In this document: in pieces, positions 63,449 through 64,000 of the stretch
Layout of the letters: every line of letters begins with the position of its first letter
Position numbering within the stretch: the first letter of the stretch is position 1
From: Chromobacterium sp. IIBBL 290-4
Lineage (GTDB): Bacteria; Pseudomonadota; Gammaproteobacteria; Burkholderiales; Chromobacteriaceae
Reading direction: 5' to 3'
Assembly (NCBI RefSeq): GCF_024207115.1
Contig: NZ_CP100128.1
Location: 3,038,001-3,102,000 of the forward strand
DNA: 64,000 nucleotides
The notes under the pieces: model-generated
Seen by the model: the letters and a program-made list of their open reading frames with translations, nothing else
Told to the model about the DNA's origin: nothing
Database searches by the model: none
Program-made: the position numbers and the translations under genes

Positions 63449-64000
63449 GCGATAGCAAAGCACCGCAGCAAGCGTCTCGCCGCGGCTTTCTGTTCGGCGG
63501 CGGCGCGCTGGCCCTGGCGGGCTGGCTAAGCGGCGCCAGCGGCATGGCCGCGGCCGCTGCGCTGGCCAAGACAGCCAAGCCTCAACAGCCCAAGGATCTG
63601 GAGCCGTTCTACGGCGCGCATCAGGGCGGCATCCTCACGCCGCAGCAGCAAAACAGCTATTTCGCGGCTTTCGATATGGCGGATACCGCCAAGCGCGAAG
63701 ATTTGATCGCGCTGTTGAAAGTCTGGACCGACGCGGCGGCGCGGATGACGCGCGGCTTGCCGGCGCGCGACCTGAGCGGCCAGCGCGACAAGGCGCCGCT
63801 GGATTCCGGCGAGGCCGTCGGCCTGGCCACCGGACGACTGACGATCACCTTCGGTTTCGGTCCCGGCCTGTTCGCCAAGAACGGCGTGGACCGCTATGGC
63901 CTGGCCTCGCGCCGTCCGGAGGCGCTGGTGGATTTGCCCAAGTTCAACGGAGACCAGCTGGTGCCGGAACGCAGCGGCGGCGATCTGTCCGTGCAGGCTT
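63445..64000 (+). CDS. Dyp-type peroxidase, Tat-exported (EfeB-like), 3' end cut by window
   Basis: The first 185 residues of a haem peroxidase. The Tat signal is SRRGFLFGGGALALAGW, followed by a cleavage region; the mature part EPFYGAHQGGILTPQQQNSYFAAFDM and LTITFGFGPGLFAKNG are hallmarks of the Dyp/EfeB family. Such enzymes are exported folded with haem and take part in iron release from haem or in oxidation of organics. ATG 63445 overlaps the stop of the propeller gene. The frame runs off the end of the window at 64000, so haem ligands are not visible. Confidence 0.9.
   Translation, partial: MSDSKAPQQASRRGFLFGGGALALAGWLSGASGMAAAAALAKTAKPQQPKDLEPFYGAHQGGILTPQQQNSYFAAFDMADTAKREDLIALLKVWTDAAARMTRGLPARDLSGQRDKAPLDSGEAVGLATGRLTITFGFGPGLFAKNGVDRYGLASRRPEALVDLPKFNGDQLVPERSGGDLSVQA

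Overview
The window reads as a 64 kb piece of a high-G+C betaproteobacterial chromosome, most like Chromobacterium or a close relative in the Neisseriales. This rests on the gene content (minCDE directly followed by oxyR, acpP-fabF, reverse transsulfuration pair, frdABCD with dcuB, a phasin, EttA, bacterioferritin with its ferredoxin) and on mid-60s G+C. No species-level marker such as rRNA is present, so the genus is inference. No rRNA, tRNA or CRISPR array was seen.

Layout. 1-5.2 kb: end of acpP, fabF, a chorismate-to-pABA pair (pabB-pabC) and an SDF-type symporter. 5.3-9.6 kb: a DUF4936-like gene, tyrA with a short-chain dehydrogenase, and a divergent LysR regulator/MFS efflux pair. 9.6-12.7 kb: mnmA in an operon with a small secreted protein and a nudJ-like Nudix gene broken by an amber codon, then the Fur-regulated bfd ferredoxin and bacterioferritin. 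12.8-15.8 kb: a YdgA-family protein and a fatty acid desaturase.

15.8-19.65 kb is a low-G+C accessory block. It holds a strong-RBS 46-residue peptide gene, a hairpin, and a large protein of unknown family split by an intact IS256-family element (16543-17871). The two halves are still in the same frame but no target-site duplication is visible. This is the best candidate here for an undescribed, and now broken, system.

19.7-31.1 kb returns to core genes: a methyltransferase, CBS and cystathionine lyase (cysteine from homocysteine), a RidA-like protein, a secreted protein plus papain-like (C70-like) protease pair, miaA, a GNAT, scpB-rluB, a Nudix gene, greB and a MarR regulator. 31.4-40.4 kb: a secreted protein, a PNPOx-like flavoprotein, two tandem M3 oligopeptidases, a VOC gene that lacks a usual start codon, then oxyR and minCDE. 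40.4-46.3 kb: a phasin under a promoter with three TTGC-N3-GCAA-like palindromes, a LysR/isochorismatase-like/MFS group, and ppa. 46.4-51.9 kb: coq7 and the anaerobic fumarate respiration set dcuB-frdABCD.

52.1-54.5 kb carries three tandem paralogues of a cysteine-free Gly/Ser/Gln-rich protein family; two of them end in an identical terminator. 54.5-60.2 kb: a DUF475/TerC-like membrane protein, a DUF1615-type lipoprotein, a LysM/degenerate-M23 lipoprotein, a periplasmic solute-binding protein and ettA. The window ends in a probable Fur-controlled unit of an OprB-like porin, a beta-propeller protein and a Tat-exported Dyp-type peroxidase that is cut by the window edge.
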